A DNA stretch of 64,000 bases from Vitellaria paradoxa (GCA_019916065.1 CM034236.1:13903167-13967166); one strand, 5' to 3'. Counted from the stretch's first letter, positions 46,901 to 60,653 are shown. The notes: generated by a model not told the origin, from the letters alone. Program-made: numbers and translations.

Positions 46901-48675
46901 TTAAATTTATAAATACAAATGCAGTTCATGTATATGTCAAAAAATATATCTAATACCTGTGTGTGTAAAATTACCGTTATTTTATGATTGATCAAATTAC
47001 AAATTTGGTTCAAACAAATATCGCACATTGTTCACAAATCTAAAATTAAACATGCTCATTTTAGATCTCTTTAAATTGGGGAATATAGCTTAAATCAGTA
47101 AGTTTCCAAGTAATTGTGGACAAAAGTATTCAACGTGACAAGGGTTTATCAAACTTTTTGCACTTTAGGGATTGATGTGCTTAAATTAATGGTCCTAGTT
47201 TAATTAAAATTTATTAATTCAGTTCAATTTATTTTGAATTAAATCAAGACCATTAATTTAAATATATCAGCCCATGAAGTGCCAAAAAATATATATATAT
47301 ATTTTAGCAAACAGCATCTCATCTCATAATGACAACTTAATCTTTCTTATTCATTTATATGGATCATGCATTCTATATACGCATTAACAGTCATGAAAGA
47401 TACATTAACACACACTGTTTGAAAATTTAAAATTTAAAATATATAAAATATTAATAATAATATTTATCAATGAAATAATAATAATATTTATTTATCTATA
47501 TCTGTTATGATATTTATTTATCTACATTATAATCTATTTAAGAAAAATGATGAGTATTAATTTGGTGAAACTCAATTTTTAGTGAGATTTTTTATTTTTA
47601 TTTTTTATAACTACTTTTAAAACTACTCGAATTTATAATTATTATTTAAATTTAATAAATAAAATGATAAACATATTCAAAAATAGAAAATGAAACTAAT
47701 TACCAACTTACAATTCTAACTTTGTACCTCCCACAAAAAACTAGCTTTATTTACAATGAACATTTACCAATTATTTTCAAATTCTACCATAGAAGGGCAA
47801 CGAACAAAAAACAGGAAAAAAAATTTAAATCTGGGCAAATCCCCAATCTAAGCAATGATAAGTTTTCCCATAAAGATGACTCATAACTCTCACAATTTCC
47901 TGATAAATAGGCAATGAATTTTTCTTTTTTTAATGTAACCTAAAAGTACAACCATTGTTCCACCATCACAATAAACACAATAAGCAAAAGTATATAACAT
48001 AATATACAAAGTCATTAACTAATTATAAACCTATGAAAATAGACAAAATGTGTATAAAAAAGTCTTAACTTTTTTTGAAATCAAAGTAGTACTTCTCTCA
48101 TCTTCACCTGCGTGAGCGTAGTGCCAATATCATAATCATCCATTTGCTTCATTCCTTCTTCCACCACTCCAGAACGACGACTCCATCGGTAAGGACGCAA
48201 AACTTTTTATGAAACATCATTAGTTGATGGTAAGTTTGACCGATATGTAAGCAAATGATGTAATTGGTGGCCTGCCGACGAGCCTCAGTGCAAGGTTTGT
48301 AACGTGCTCCGACAATAGTTCTAGTATATATCCAGAAAGATGATTACAAGGAATTGTAAATATAATTTTAAATTTGAAAGTTAATACTCAAGAGGCTTCA
48401 AGAGCCTAAGTTTAGGGTATCAACGAGACAGGTATGAAGAGGGATCAAATTACTCGTCTTAATTCTCGTCCCTATTTCAAAGTTGAAAATCTCTCCCATA
48501 CCTGTTCCCCGTTACGTAGTGGAGTTCCTATTCCCATTTATTCATTTACCCATTAAATATGATGACTATTTTTTTTTAACTACAAGAAAAAAATAAAGTA
48601 TAAATTTATAACTCTTCATCAAACCTGTGCACAGCTTTATGCAGCACCATAAAATCAATTAAATACTATAATAAC
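46901..48675. other. AT-rich intergenic DNA
   Basis: No gene was recognised. A short more mixed-composition patch lies at 48,100-48,320 without a coding frame or a matching repeat in the window. Confidence 0.45.
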
Positions 48676-51081
48676 CTGAATTTTCTTTCTCTTAATTAAT
48701 TTTTACTTAAGTGTGGTGATGATATTTATTATATAAAAATCTAGAAATTGAGGATTTGAAAATTTTTGGAATGATAAAATTAGTTAGAAAGATTTTCGGA
48801 TTTAATTTCACCCTGTGTGAGAGTTAATGTAGAATTTTTAAATTTTTATCCAAACAATTCCTAACCCAATTACCTATTTTGTTCAAGCCAAGCCCATTAA
48901 CCCATGGGTCAACCCTTTCTTTGACTCACTTCAACTCATTTCAACTCACTTTATCACTCACTGAGTTGACTCGTGAATAGAAACTCTAAATCATTTCCCG
49001 GCAAATTTCATTATCCATCTATCTTTTCTTCCATACATCTCTCACAATCTCTCAAATTATTTAGTTTATTAGTCAAAAAGAAGACCTTATATTGATGACT
49101 TTAAAGCATTTTTTTCAAATTATTTAGCAAGCATGATTGAAAGACTTAGCAAGCATGATTTAAAGACTTAAAGCATCTTTTAAATAATTTGTTTAATTAA
49201 TCAAAAAGCTAGCATGATTCCCAGATCATGCCACCTCCATACACCTCCCCCAATACCTCTTTTAAATTATTTGATTTATTAGTCAATAAAGCAAAGCATG
49301 ATTCTCGGATCATGCCACCCATCTCTACCCCATTCTCCAATACCTCTCTTAAATTATGTGATTGGATAGTCAAAAAGGTAAAATAAGATTATTGGATTAT
49401 GCTACCTATTGTATATGCATAATTGCATAATCCTACTTTAGTGGCTTTCAAGTTTAGGAAGTAGAGGTTGTTTTTCTCTACCGACACTTTCTTTACACTC
49501 CCATAACTTCTTATAAATTTGTGCGCCTTCAAAGAGAAAAAAATAAGAGAGAAAAAAAATTTATTATCTAGTGTGATTGGAGATTCGGTGTTGCTTGGAG
49601 GAAGAAGAAAGGCTTGAACTTTCCAATTGGATGGTGTTCAAAGCTCAATTCCTTTTTCCTTCTCAGACTTGGTCACCAATATCTTCATTGAGGTAGGATG
49701 ACGAACCTCCTAAAATGTATTTGATGTCTTCAATTCGAAGCTGAAGCATTTTTTTTGGGTTTGAAGTATGAAACTTGATTATGATTAAAAAATACCCGCA
49801 TATTGGGGGTAGGGAAGCCGAAACATTGACTGATGTAGCTCAGCATACTGACAACTCTCTATTTGTAAATTTTGATATACTTTTGACTGTGCTTTTGACA
49901 CCTAAAACGGTGGAATTAGGCTTCGGCTAAAACATAAAAGTTGTAGCCCTTTAAGTTTTCTTTCTAACCCAAAACGATTTGCATCAATCCGATTTGTGAG
50001 TTAAAAATTATGCCCAAAATACTGAACACGTGTAAAACTGTATCTTCTAAACAAACTGAATTCAAGGCTATTTTTGCACCTTTAGACCTTAGAATTTTAA
50101 AAAGTGTAAAACATGAAAGTTGTAAGTCTTAAAGTCTAGTTTCTACAGATATAAAGTTTATAGATATTAGAGTTCTGCTCTATTTTGTATGAATTTTCTT
50201 TTAAGCTGCTATTTCTGCTTAGCCTTTCATTGATGCTTGTTTGGATTTTTTTAGAATTTTATGTTTAAATATTTATTTAAATTCCCAATTACCCTCGGTT
50301 AGTTATAGTTATGTTAATAATTTATTTATGGGTGATTTTGTTCACAAGGCCTAATATAATAAAACACTTATACTATTTGATGAACTACCGAAGTGGACTG
50401 TTAAGTTGATGCTACTTAATTATTTTTAATTGATATGAAATTATTTTAAATTGGATATTATATATTATTTGACACTCTAATATTTGTGAGAAATGACTTA
50501 GACAATCAGTTTCATCATAAATAGTTTGATGACTTATTCAAACTAAAATGGCTAAGTAGAACTAAGTATTTGATAAAAATATCCAAATGAAACAATGAAC
50601 TTATTTTTTCCTCATTTGGTCTTCCTTAAATGAATTTGATTTATTCTAATTGATTTTTAGGCATTGTTTTGTCAACCTAGCAAGTTATATAACTATATTA
50701 TTATGATTAAGTGAATTAAATGAAACTTATTTAAACCTTTCTAAACATTGGAATGATTCTATGGACATTTGTCGATATCATGAAGCCAAAAACCTATGAT
50801 AAGGGTTTGGTTATAAATAAGATGATGATTGAAAATTTATTTAAATTATTTTAATTAATATTATTCTCCTACCAAATAAGAGGGTTATAATGAATTAGCT
50901 TTGTAATCTCACATTGGCTTAATTATTCAGGTGATATACTATACTATTCAGTTAGAATAAAATAAAACTTATCAATTTTTCTAAAATTAAATATTAGTCA
51001 AAAGAGTTATTTATTATCTTTATATTCCATAAAATAATAAAATAAAAAGGTAAAAGAGACAAAAACCGAGATCGCAATTAA

Positions 51082-51147
51082 TGAGGTTCGAACTCGCGAC
51101 TTCAAATCACAATTAGGGTCACCCACCCACTAAGCTGCGAACCTCGA
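51082..51147 (-). repeat. tRNA-like pol III box pair (SINE remnant)
   Basis: On the minus strand an A-box-like GCAGCTTAGTGGGTGG is followed by a B-box-like GAGTTCGAACCTC. It lacks a foldable acceptor stem, so it is not a tRNA gene. It is probably a tRNA-derived repeat in the LTR-like block. Confidence 0.45.
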
Positions 51148-51898
51148 CTTAATTAATATACTATTAGAAGTAATTTTATTCCTATTAAGGGTAGTACGGC
51201 AAACTTGTCAAAGAATTAACTAAAATACTAACTCGAATTCTAAATTATTCTAGTTACTTGCTACTTATTAATTTATATGTAATACCTACCTTTGTGATAA
51301 TAATATTGGTGATTATGTTTAATCTTTAATTTATTGTGAATTATTATTAAATTGAGATAAAATATTTAAAGTATACCGTATGTGACTGAATAGTCCCACT
51401 TAGGATTTATCACTCAGAAACATTGCCGGTTGTTGTTAAAAATGTCTAATTGACTACCAGGTACCCTTGGAATGTCAAAGGGTAAAAATAAATTAAGGCA
51501 CTTGGTGTTAAAGTTATTTTTGACAAGGGGTTGATGGGTGGATAGAAATGGCCTTTGAGATGGAGATGGGAACATATGCATTTTATTTGGGAGATGCTCC
51601 CTTCTAACCTGGCTAGTCAGGTAGCTAGTCGCGACGACTAGGTTTTTGGTGGGTGACACTATCGGAATGCATTGAATGCTAAGCCCGTAAAGTCACTGGG
51701 TCCCAAGGCTGGGGGTAGAGGAGGATAGGAGTATGATTATCCTAGAAGGATTTAGATTAAACTCTTTTACCAAATTTTACTATGACTGGCAACCTCTCTT
51801 GTTTATGTATGAATGATGTGTTAGAATTATTTAATTATATTTAATTCATTTTGATAAATATTTTATAAAAAAATAATATATGAAACCTGTATCGCTAC

Positions 51899-51957
51899 GG
51901 GGTTTGATCCCGAGACCTTAAAGATCTGAATCTAAGATCCTTACCACTGCGACACCG
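51899..51957 (-). repeat. Second tRNA-like box pair (SINE remnant)
   Basis: On the minus strand an A-box-like GTGTCGCAGTGGTAAGGA is followed by a B-box-like GGGATCAAACCCC. It has the same orientation as the pair at 51,082 and, as there, no tRNA can be folded. Confidence 0.45.
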
Positions 51958-52729
51958 ATTTCATTGTGGTCCAAATCACAACATTATACTATTTGATGCG
52001 TAAGTAAAATAGTAGTTGCAGTGACGGTCTCATCGAACCGTTGTAACTATAATTTACATTATTCAGTTGGGATCTATTGAATTAATTGTTACATGAATAG
52101 TATGCCACCTAATCATATTTACTGTATTGGGTCATCTAATACAGTGTAGTATTACAACCACTGCATATAAGCACCTAAGAGATTCTGATTACTGAGTTTT
52201 AGTAGCTCACCCCTTTGTGGGAATATTTTTTCAAGATATTAAGCACAGGGATACTGAAGATGAGCTGGAAAGAGATTAATTTCTCTTAAATATTCCATCA
52301 GAAGAGTTATCCATTTTTTTTTCTTACACAGTACTGGAAGACTTTATTTATTATTGTGGTCTGTAATAATAATTGTTGGATGATTGTAATCATTAAGTTT
52401 AGACCTAGTTACTTTTATTTGATATGTAATGTTAATCACATAGTTGGGACGCTTAGATGGCTCTGTAATACTATTCTCTATCTTTATTTTGTGCCCTGTA
52501 GTTGAATCCCATCAAATGATTCAGCCTAATGACTTATAAATATTGGTTGGGATAAATTAGGAATTTTGAATATCTTAAATTTTTATTGCAAGTTAACCCC
52601 GGTTTGAAAGAAAATTTGGGGTGTGACGGGTGTTGTTATTATCTTATTTTTATACCCAAATAAATAATCCCAAGTCACCCTCGGGTATTCGGGTTATGAA
52701 AATCTGGGGCGTGACAAATACATTCACAT

Positions 52730-53056
52730 AAAATAGACAAAAAGTATTATAAAAGCCAATTTATCACTATTTCTAATTATATGTCCTACTAATTATACTA
52801 TTTAATCCATTCAATCTATTAATTTTGTTTGAGAAAAAGTAATGGGTGGAAGAGATAAAGGAATTGAGACCTAGAAAGGCCCATTGTTCCTCCGACCTAA
52901 AGCTTATGCCTAGAAGCAGTGAACACAGAGATGGTGTGAGAGTCTGAGAGAAGTTAGATCGGCGCCGATTGTGAGTGGAGAGGAATGAGAGACACTAAGA
53001 GGGTTTTATGCATGTGGTAGCCATTAGAATTAGAACACTAAAGGGATTTTTTATAT
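52730..53056. other. Mixed-composition patch before the tandem duplication
   Basis: About 52,840-53,020 is less AT-rich (GATCGGCGCCGATT palindrome-like core near 52,959) but has no supported frame. Confidence 0.35.
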
Positions 53057-53806
53057 ATATTTTATATATTAAATAAATATTAAAATAAATATTAATAAAT
53101 TTATATTTAAACAGATATGGAGCGAGGTGAAGACTGTCATACCTGTCTCCATTCTATTCAGGTAACACTTCAAAACCTTCATATTCGTTTTCGTTCCCAT
53201 CCCTATTATTAGTATCTTCATACTTTCCCAAACGAGACAGATAAAGCGGATATCTAACGAGTACAGATAATTTTGACATTCCTACCTAAGTTTGTGAATC
53301 TTATATTTATTGAGATTGTGTTCTATAGTTGATTGATGTCAAGTGTGGGTCGACCTTAGAGTTTTGAAGATGAATGAATTTGATGTAGTTTTGGGAATGC
53401 CCAATTGGTCATCCGCTTAACATGTGTGATGGGTTGTTATTGCAAATAATGACAATTGTTCTATTTGACGACACTGTACGTAGTTCAACTTCGGGATGAG
53501 CTTAGAGCAATATCGTCTTCTTCATTACTTGATATCAAGTGTGTTGGGAGAATTTTGTGATTTAGCACACGTGGGGGATATTTAAACAATTCAATATTAC
53601 GTATAACATTACTTCTACATTCTAGAGATTCACTCTCTAGGAGTTTGGTCTTGGGAGTGAATTTCTCGAGATCAATTTTTTTTTTTTTTTACATTCACAA
53701 TTATCCTACTTTTCATTCATATATGAGTAATATTAATCATCAATTAAAATTTTTTAATCTTTATATTTTACTTTTTCTGATTACAATATGATAGCTCTCA
53801 TGATTA

Positions 53807-53851
<45 letters not shown>

Positions 53852-54025
53852 GTTATTTTTTTAATATAATTACCTAAACTTGTATACACCTGTTGAGATA
53901 TGTTTATTTTCATAAGACATATCTTATAAGATTTAATCCAAGTTAATGAGGTTGTGAACAAACAACTAAAGTTTAAATAGAGTGAGGCACTTAACTCAAT
54001 GGTTGAGTTCCATTTTTCACTCCAT
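53057..54025. repeat. Tandem duplication, unit 1 (about 970 bp)
   Basis: This matches 54,026-54,980 throughout with a period of about 971 bp (TATGGAGCGAGG at 53,116 against TATGGAGCAAGG at 54,087). Both units hold an ATT microsatellite (53,803-53,850 here, shorter at 54,776-54,800). The right end of the unit stops inside a SINE. Confidence 0.9.
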
Positions 54026-54980
54026 ATAAATTTTATATATTGAATAAATATTAAAATAAATATATATAAATTTATATTTAAACGGATATGGAGCAAGGTG
54101 GAGACTGTCATACCTGTCTCCATTCCATTCGGGTAACACTTCAAAACCTTCATATTCGCTTTCATTCCCATCCCTGTTATTAGTATCTCCATACCTCCCC
54201 GAACAGGACGGATAAAGCAGGTATCTGACGAGTACAGACAATTTTGACATTCCTACCTAAGTTTGTGAATCTTATATTTATCGAGAATGTGTTCTATAGT
54301 TGAGTGATGTCAAGTGTGGGTTGACCTTAGAGTTTTGAAGATGAATGAATTTGATGTAGTTTTGAGAATGGCCAATTGGTCATCCACTTAACATGTGTGA
54401 TGGGTTGTTACTACAGATTAATGATAATTGTTCTATTTGACGACACTGTACGTAGTTCAACTTTGGGATGAGCTCAGAGCAGTATCATCTTCTTCATTAC
54501 TTGATATCAAATGTGTTGGGAGAATTTTATGATTTAGTACACGCGGGGGATATTTAAACAATTCAATATTACGTATAACATTACTTCTACATTCTCGAGA
54601 TTCACTCTCTAGGAGTTTGGTCTTGGAGTGAATCTCTTGAGGTCAATTTTTTTTTTTTTTTTTTACATTAACATTTATCCTACTTTTCATTCATATGTGA
54701 GTAATATTAATCAACAATTAACATTTTTAATCTTTATTTACTTTTTCTGTTTACAATATGATAGCTCTCATGATTAATTATTATTATTATTATTACTACT
54801 ATTGTTATTTTTTTAATATAATTACCTAAACTTGTATACAACTGTTGAGATATATTTATTTTCATGAGACGTATCTTATAAGATTTAATCTAAGTTAATG
54901 AGGTTGTGAACATACAACGAAAGTTTAAATAGATTGAGTGAGGCGCTTAACTTGGTGGTTGAATTCTATTTTTTGCTCAT
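54026..54980. repeat. Tandem duplication, unit 2
   Basis: This is the second unit; it continues into the complete SINE. Minus-strand open frames in both units (for example 54,017-54,250) have no recognised domain and are not called as genes. Confidence 0.9.
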
Positions 54981-55050
54981 TCACCACCTCGGTTCGAACT
55001 CGGAGCACTCCTCCCCTCCCCCGACTTACCTATCAAAAAAAAAAAAAAAG
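54936..55050 (+). mobile_element. Complete short SINE with 13-bp target-site duplication
   Basis: It begins GAGTGAGGCGCTTAACTTGG (A-box region), has a canonical B box GGTTCGAACTC at 54,991 and CCCGACTTACCTATC before a tail of about 15 A. GTTTAAATAGATT flanks it on both sides (54923-54935, 55051-55063). At about 115 bp it is a short tRNA-derived SINE. A half copy ends unit 1 at about 53,975-54,025. Confidence 0.85.
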
Positions 55051-55139
55051 GTTTAAATAGATTTGTGTAGTGCTTGACTCTCTCGGTCCACCATCGAATT
55101 GAAGTTTTGCCCACGGACACCAACTGGATAAACAGATTT

Positions 55140-55246
55140 TTAAATTTTATATATGTATATATATTGAGGTGGTAATGATTATCTAAACTCATTAATGCGT
55201 CTAATTAAATTCAAATTAAATAGCTTGACAATAGAACTAATTTTAC

Positions 55247-55286
<40 letters not shown>

Positions 55287-55380
55287 GATGTGGCAATAAT
55301 TACTTAAACTCATTAATGCGTCTAATTAAATTCAGATTAAATAGGTTGATGATAGAAATCATTAAACACCATTTTTTTTA
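55140..55380. repeat. Direct repeat around an AT microsatellite
   Basis: The motif AAACTCATTAATGCGTCTAA followed by TTAAATTCA.ATTAAATAG occurs at about 55,184 and 55,306. Between the copies lies an AT tract (about 55,248-55,280). Confidence 0.8.
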
Positions 55381-57940
55381 AAAGAAAACACCAATTATTT
55401 TTTCACTAGTTAAAACAAACATTCAATTTCAAATTTAATCAAATACACAAATACTTTTCAACAAATATTTTTCCAAAAAAATTAGATTAATTTTTTATTT
55501 CGAGGTAATAATTTTTTTTAAATAAGAATAATCTAAATGAAAATTTCATTAAAGTACATGTCAATTACGGGACTGACATATTATTTTGATAGAATATTAT
55601 ATGCAATATCTATTACAAGACTAACGCCTTAATTAATTTAAGAATAATTAAAATTTTATTTAATTAATAATTTATCTTAATAATTTTTTAAAATAAAATA
55701 TTAAAATTTTAATTCAAAACATTCAAATATCAAGAAATTCTCATATAACCTGTGCATCCACAATAAAACCAAAAACTGAAACTAGATTTAGAAATGCAAT
55801 TTAATAAATAATTTTATTTTAATAAAATATTTAATTTTATTAATTTTTAAAATTTAATAAAATATATTTCATATTAATTTAATAATTTAATTAATTAATT
55901 AATTAATTTAATAAAATATATTAAATTATTTTAATTATATTATTCATTAGAAATAATTTAATTCAATAAAACTGAGCTAAAATTTATTAAATATAATTTA
56001 ATTATATTATTTATTAAAAATAATTTAATCAATTATATTTCATACTAATTTAACTGATTAAATCAAATAATTATTATTCTTAAAATTGATTGTTGCCAAT
56101 TTGAGTCATGTCAGTTTGTGTTTTTATGTAATTCCGTTAAGATTCAGTTTGCCTAAGCCACCTCATGATATTTTCTTATGCTGATTTAATTATTTAATTT
56201 AATTATATTATTTTTTCTAATTAATTAAATTTATTATTTATTAAAAATAATTTAATAAAATATATTTCATATTAATTTAATTAAACTAATTAATATAATT
56301 TAATATAATTTAAGTAATTTAATTATATTATTTATTTTTAAATTAAACTAAGTTAATTTAAATTATTTTAATGTGATGCAAAAAAAAATATTTCAATAAA
56401 ATAATAATTTTAGTTTAATAAAATATTTGAATAAAATAATTCATTCCAATGTGATGCAATAAAAATGAACAAAATGTTAAAATTGACAAAATATTTATAA
56501 CCAAAAGAATAAAGTAAAAATACTTTTTTTATTTACATTTTTTTGCTTAAGCAATTATTTTTTTGAAAACAAAAAATAAAAATAGATTTAATAAACACAT
56601 TTTTGTTACCTATTTTCAAAAATTTTTAAACATAAAAAAAGAGTAAACATAAACATTACTAAACAAGACTTAATGTCTTAAAAATTTTAAATCAACTAAA
56701 TTTCTTATTATGAAATTAAATATTAATTAAAAAATATAGCATTGTTAAATAAGAATAACTGAATTCAACTTGCCATTTATAACCCGGCCCAAATCAGACC
56801 TGCCCATTTTCCAACCGTATATATTTCTAACTTTATACTTTTGCTTTGTGTTGGAATATCACAATGTACCCCTTCTTTGGGTAAGGGTTGATTTCTCAAA
56901 TGGATCATGGTCAACTTAGATTGTCGGATCCCTTCTTTCCTCCCTTTGATATGGTCGACTTAACCCTTGAAATATTTTGTAAGCATTAATTGGGTCTACA
57001 AAAGGTGTTTGATTGGTTAAAATTAACGAAAATATATCAATTTTTACTAATTTCTTATATTTTTTTCAATTAAATTTTATTACTTATCATTTTATATTAA
57101 TTTTTATATTTTTATTATACTTTTTAATTAATCAAACACCCCCCAAAAGTCAGTTGACAACTAAGCACCGAACACCGCCCTGAAACAAACCCTCATGCTT
57201 GTGCCGGTGAGCCTGCCTTCTATAATAAAATGACAACTTGTAGGCACCATTTTTATGTCGCGTTTGTATTTATATGTTTAAAATTAAGAAATTAAATTTT
57301 AATTATTTAAAAAAATTACTTAAATATAACGTTATTGGTTCTGATATTGATTTCATTATAAATTTAAATTGTTTAATATGATAGATTTAAAATTATTACA
57401 AAAAATAGTTATTTAAAAATTTTCAAAATAGTAATTTTATCATTTTAGAAATCAGTGACACTACTATTTTGATAATAATTATTAAAAAACTTCTGCGTAT
57501 TGTTACACAAATCAACTCTTTTAATTATATTTTAATAAAATTTTAATCTCTCTCTCTCTCTTTTTTCCGGATAAACAACAATAATTTTATTAATCATAGA
57601 ATAAGTACCTATCAAGTGAATAAGACATCTAGCATAACATAATTAAGAGGAAAACATTCTCAGCAAAAATAAGCAAAGGGTAAATCACATTAGAGTGTCC
57701 ACCCATCCCTTCCGTTAGTAAACAAAATCATCAGCGTTAATGACATAACTCCCTCCAATTATGCTGAATAAGATAAGGGAATCCTTTACAAAGTAGGGGT
57801 TAAGTAAACACAAAATATAAAAAATTTGCATCTATCCCATAAATTATTTTCATTTAAATTTTTACTTTAAAAAATCCTCTTATTCTTTTCCATCCATATA
57901 TATAACTTAATTTCAAATTTATTGAATTGAAAATTTTAGA
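55381..57940. other. AT-rich intergenic DNA
   Basis: It is dominated by AATTTAATTAATT-type text (55,620-56,480). No gene was recognised. A CT tract lies at 57,548-57,562. 57,000-57,140 has the outline of a small inverted element (GGTGTTTGATTGGTTAA on the left, TTAATCAAACACCCCC on the right). Confidence 0.45.
57004..57142. mobile_element. MITE-like inverted repeat
   Basis: GGTGTTTGATTGGTTAA (57,004) pairs with TTAATCAAACACC (near 57,128-57,141) inverted, with about 110 bp of AT-rich DNA between. No duplication was assigned. Confidence 0.5.
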
Positions 57941-57942
57941 TG

Positions 57943-58273
57943 TCATTTGGTTTATTTTTCTTTTTTTGTTTTCTATTTTTGTTTCTACTTTCTATTTTGA
58001 ATCCATTTTTCATTTTATACTTTTAAAAATAAGGAAAATAGCTTAAAACTTATTTCGGTTGCTTGTATTTTCAAAATTTACTTTCGAAAATAGAAAATGA
58101 ATTTCACATGAAATGAAAAAATGATCAAAAGTTATTTTTAGAATTTTTAACAAGAAATAAGGAAAATCTCAAAATAAAGAAAATAAAATATTTTTCTATT
58201 TTCTCGTTTTGACATTTTTAACGCATAAAATAAAAATAGATAATAGAAAATAAAAAAATAAACCAAATGCCAC
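57943..58273. mobile_element. MITE-like inverted repeat
   Basis: TCATTTGGTTTATTTTTCTT at the left pairs with the inverse of AAAAAAATAAACCAAATGCC at the right. The interior also folds back (TTTTCTATTTTTG against AAAATAGATAATAG-type text). It is about 330 bp and non-coding; target-site duplication is uncertain. Confidence 0.55.
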
Positions 58274-59738
58274 TTTAATTATTCAAATGTAGCTTTGCAT
58301 TGCTTGTTTATTTGTTGAGATTTGTATAAATGCTAATCAAGTGAACTTTTATGAACAAAGCACTAAATTCTTCATCTACCTAGCACATGCAAGGGTATGA
58401 CAAACAAATCTAGCTAGGTCTTATTTATGTACTTTCCATTGGATCTGTATTTGCTTTGAATTTACTTAACGGGGGCAGGGTTGGTGAATCCATGTGCATT
58501 CAACCATACCTTTGCTCATCAACAGTGAAATATATTATACCATGGAGAAAATGCAGAAAATGATGGAGACCCATGTCTTGGTTTACCACTACATATTACC
58601 ATGGCTGCAAGAAGAAACCAGAATTTCTTCACCTCTGACAATAATATTTCTTTTTTAACATCAACTTGGGTTCAACATAAGTTTTTATTTTTTTTTTATT
58701 TTTTTGGGGGGTTCAACGGAAGTTACAATTTTAAAATTGTTATATTAATGAATTTAACTAGAGTTTGACTCGTTAAATATAATATAAAAATATAAAATTA
58801 TTTGAGTTAACTCAAGATTGAGTTTATCAGACGTCCACTCCAATTCGACTCAAAAAAATAAATAAATCGAACTTGACCTAAATTTTTTAAGCTCTTTAAA
58901 TTTAACAAACCTAATTCAAAAATCTTGATTCTGGACTGGCTTCAATTTATTTATACTCCTAATATATCATTACTTTTAATTTAACAGGCACTATCATGTA
59001 TCATATCATAATTTAATTAAGGGTTTGATAGCTATATAGTTTTGGTGTGTAAACCTAATGAACACTAAGCATATTCCAGAGTATATAGGATGGCTTTGAT
59101 TAGCGATAGTGACTACTGCCTAACTATGTCAAAGTTATAAGAGCCTCGATGTACCTAAAAATATAAAAATATAATTTAACGTGTAAATAATTTAAATTTA
59201 AATTTATAAAGAAAATTACATATATTAAAAAATTATAAAAATAATCTATAAAAATAAAAATCACTAATTAGAAGAGATTAAGGTATCCATACAATATTTA
59301 GTAAAAGTATAAAATTTTATTATTTATTATAAATATTATCACAATTTTTAGAATATTAATTAAAAAACTTTTATAGATAAAAAGTATTCAAAAAATATAT
59401 AAGAAAAAGTAAAGGGTTATATTTTTAATGTGAAGTGACGGAAAAGATAATTAAGTAGAGAAGAAAAAAAATAATTCTGACCATTAAATAAATTTAACGT
59501 TTAAAAGTATATAAATATTAAATCAATGAATTAAATTATTATATAAATATATATACACAATAATACATTAATTCTATTTTATATTTATTTTTTCACCGTC
59601 CTTGATCATGCATGTATTTATGATTGTGATATACCTAATAGGTTAACAAGTTCTGCAAATATTTAATCTGGATCTGTCTTGGAGTTCCATAATTGTCATT
59701 GTACCGAACGAGTATAGCTGGCACAATCTCAAACTTTG
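58274..59738. other. Intergenic DNA, no gene assigned
   Basis: A less AT-rich patch at 58,370-58,640 has no supported frame. The remainder is AT-rich and no element ends were recognised. Confidence 0.4.
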
Positions 59739-59746
59739 GATGCAGC

Positions 59747-60312
59747 CAGAGCCAGAGCCAGAGCTAGAATTTTTGCCTGGGGGTATTAGGCGCTGAGGAT
59801 GGCAACGGCCACCAAGAAAGACATCAAGTACTCAAGAAAAAATAATAATTAATTTATTTTTTGATTAAAAGTAAAAGAAAAATAATGTTATTTTTAGAGA
59901 GAAAATAAAGTATTCTTGATTATTAACTAGTGAATATATTTCTCACAATTAAAGGTTCAAGCATACGAAGTTTACTAGACATATCTCTCGTTACAAAAAA
60001 TATAATTATTATTAAATTTTATTATTTATAGAATTTATTGTGTTATATGCTAAATTTACTGATATTATAAATAAATATATGTAATAATGTATTAAAAAGA
60101 TCCACTTTATTTCACAAAAAATATCAAGTTTGATTCTTTTAAATTTTTTTAATATTAAAAAATTTTAAGTTAACTTCAAATTTTTTATAAAATTAAAATA
60201 TCTTAATTTTTAATTAATTTAATTTTTAAATAAAATTAAAATAACAAGAAAAATATTTTAATAATTTTATCTTAGGTCACTTGTCTCCCTTCCCCACATA
60301 GCTCTGCCCGTG
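59747..60312. mobile_element. Non-autonomous hAT-type element
   Basis: This 566-bp segment starts CAGAGCCAGAGCCAGAGCTA and ends ATAGCTCTGCCCGTG. The inverse of the right end (CACGGGCAGAGCTAT) resembles the left. The flanks share 6 of 8 bases (GATGCAGC 59739-59746, ATTGCAGC 60313-60320), as for a decayed 8-bp hAT duplication. The interior is AT-rich and non-coding. Confidence 0.55.
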
Positions 60313-60599
60313 ATTGCAGCATTGCGTCACGGTGCGTGTTACTTGACGGAAGCTTCGGTGCTTTAAATGAAACATTGCCGTTGTTTCACTGTCTCTTGAG
60401 CATCATAACATCAAACCATAAAAATAGTGTCTCTGCATCCAAGAGAAAAATTGTATATATTCTATTTCAAAGTTACTTGAATTTTAATTAATTGCAAGGA
60501 ACACAAATCTCTAGAAATAGTACTATTGTTCAAAAAAAGGGTAATGTGAAATGCTCTAATTTTGACTTAGGACTTACTTAAATTTTAGTTGCGCTCCAC

Positions 60600-60614
60600 T
60601 TCATTATATTCATA

Positions 60615-60653
<39 letters not shown>

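Larger units (their letters stand above)
48676..52627. mobile_element. Probable solo LTR of a long-LTR gypsy element
   Basis: The block starts near ATAACCTGAATTTTCTTTCT and ends TTGGGGTGTGAC at 52,618-52,629. A second GGGGCGTGACAAA lies 90 bp further on. Inside, at 50,110-50,160, the text CATGAAAGTTGTAAGTCTTA then TCTAGTTTCTAC and, at 49,935-49,990, AAAGTTGTAGCCCTTTAAGT resembles non-coding text I associate with the long LTRs of Del/Tekay-type elements. It has no gag or pol. Length of about 3.95 kb, ends and family are inferred, and no clear target-site duplication was found. Confidence 0.4.

Noticed and set aside
51082..51147. A functional tRNA gene
   Set aside because: A and B boxes are present but no acceptor stem or anticodon arm can be drawn.
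53761..54192. Minus-strand 143-codon frame with an Ile run
   Set aside because: The Ile run is the ATT microsatellite, and the frame crosses the junction of the two tandem units.
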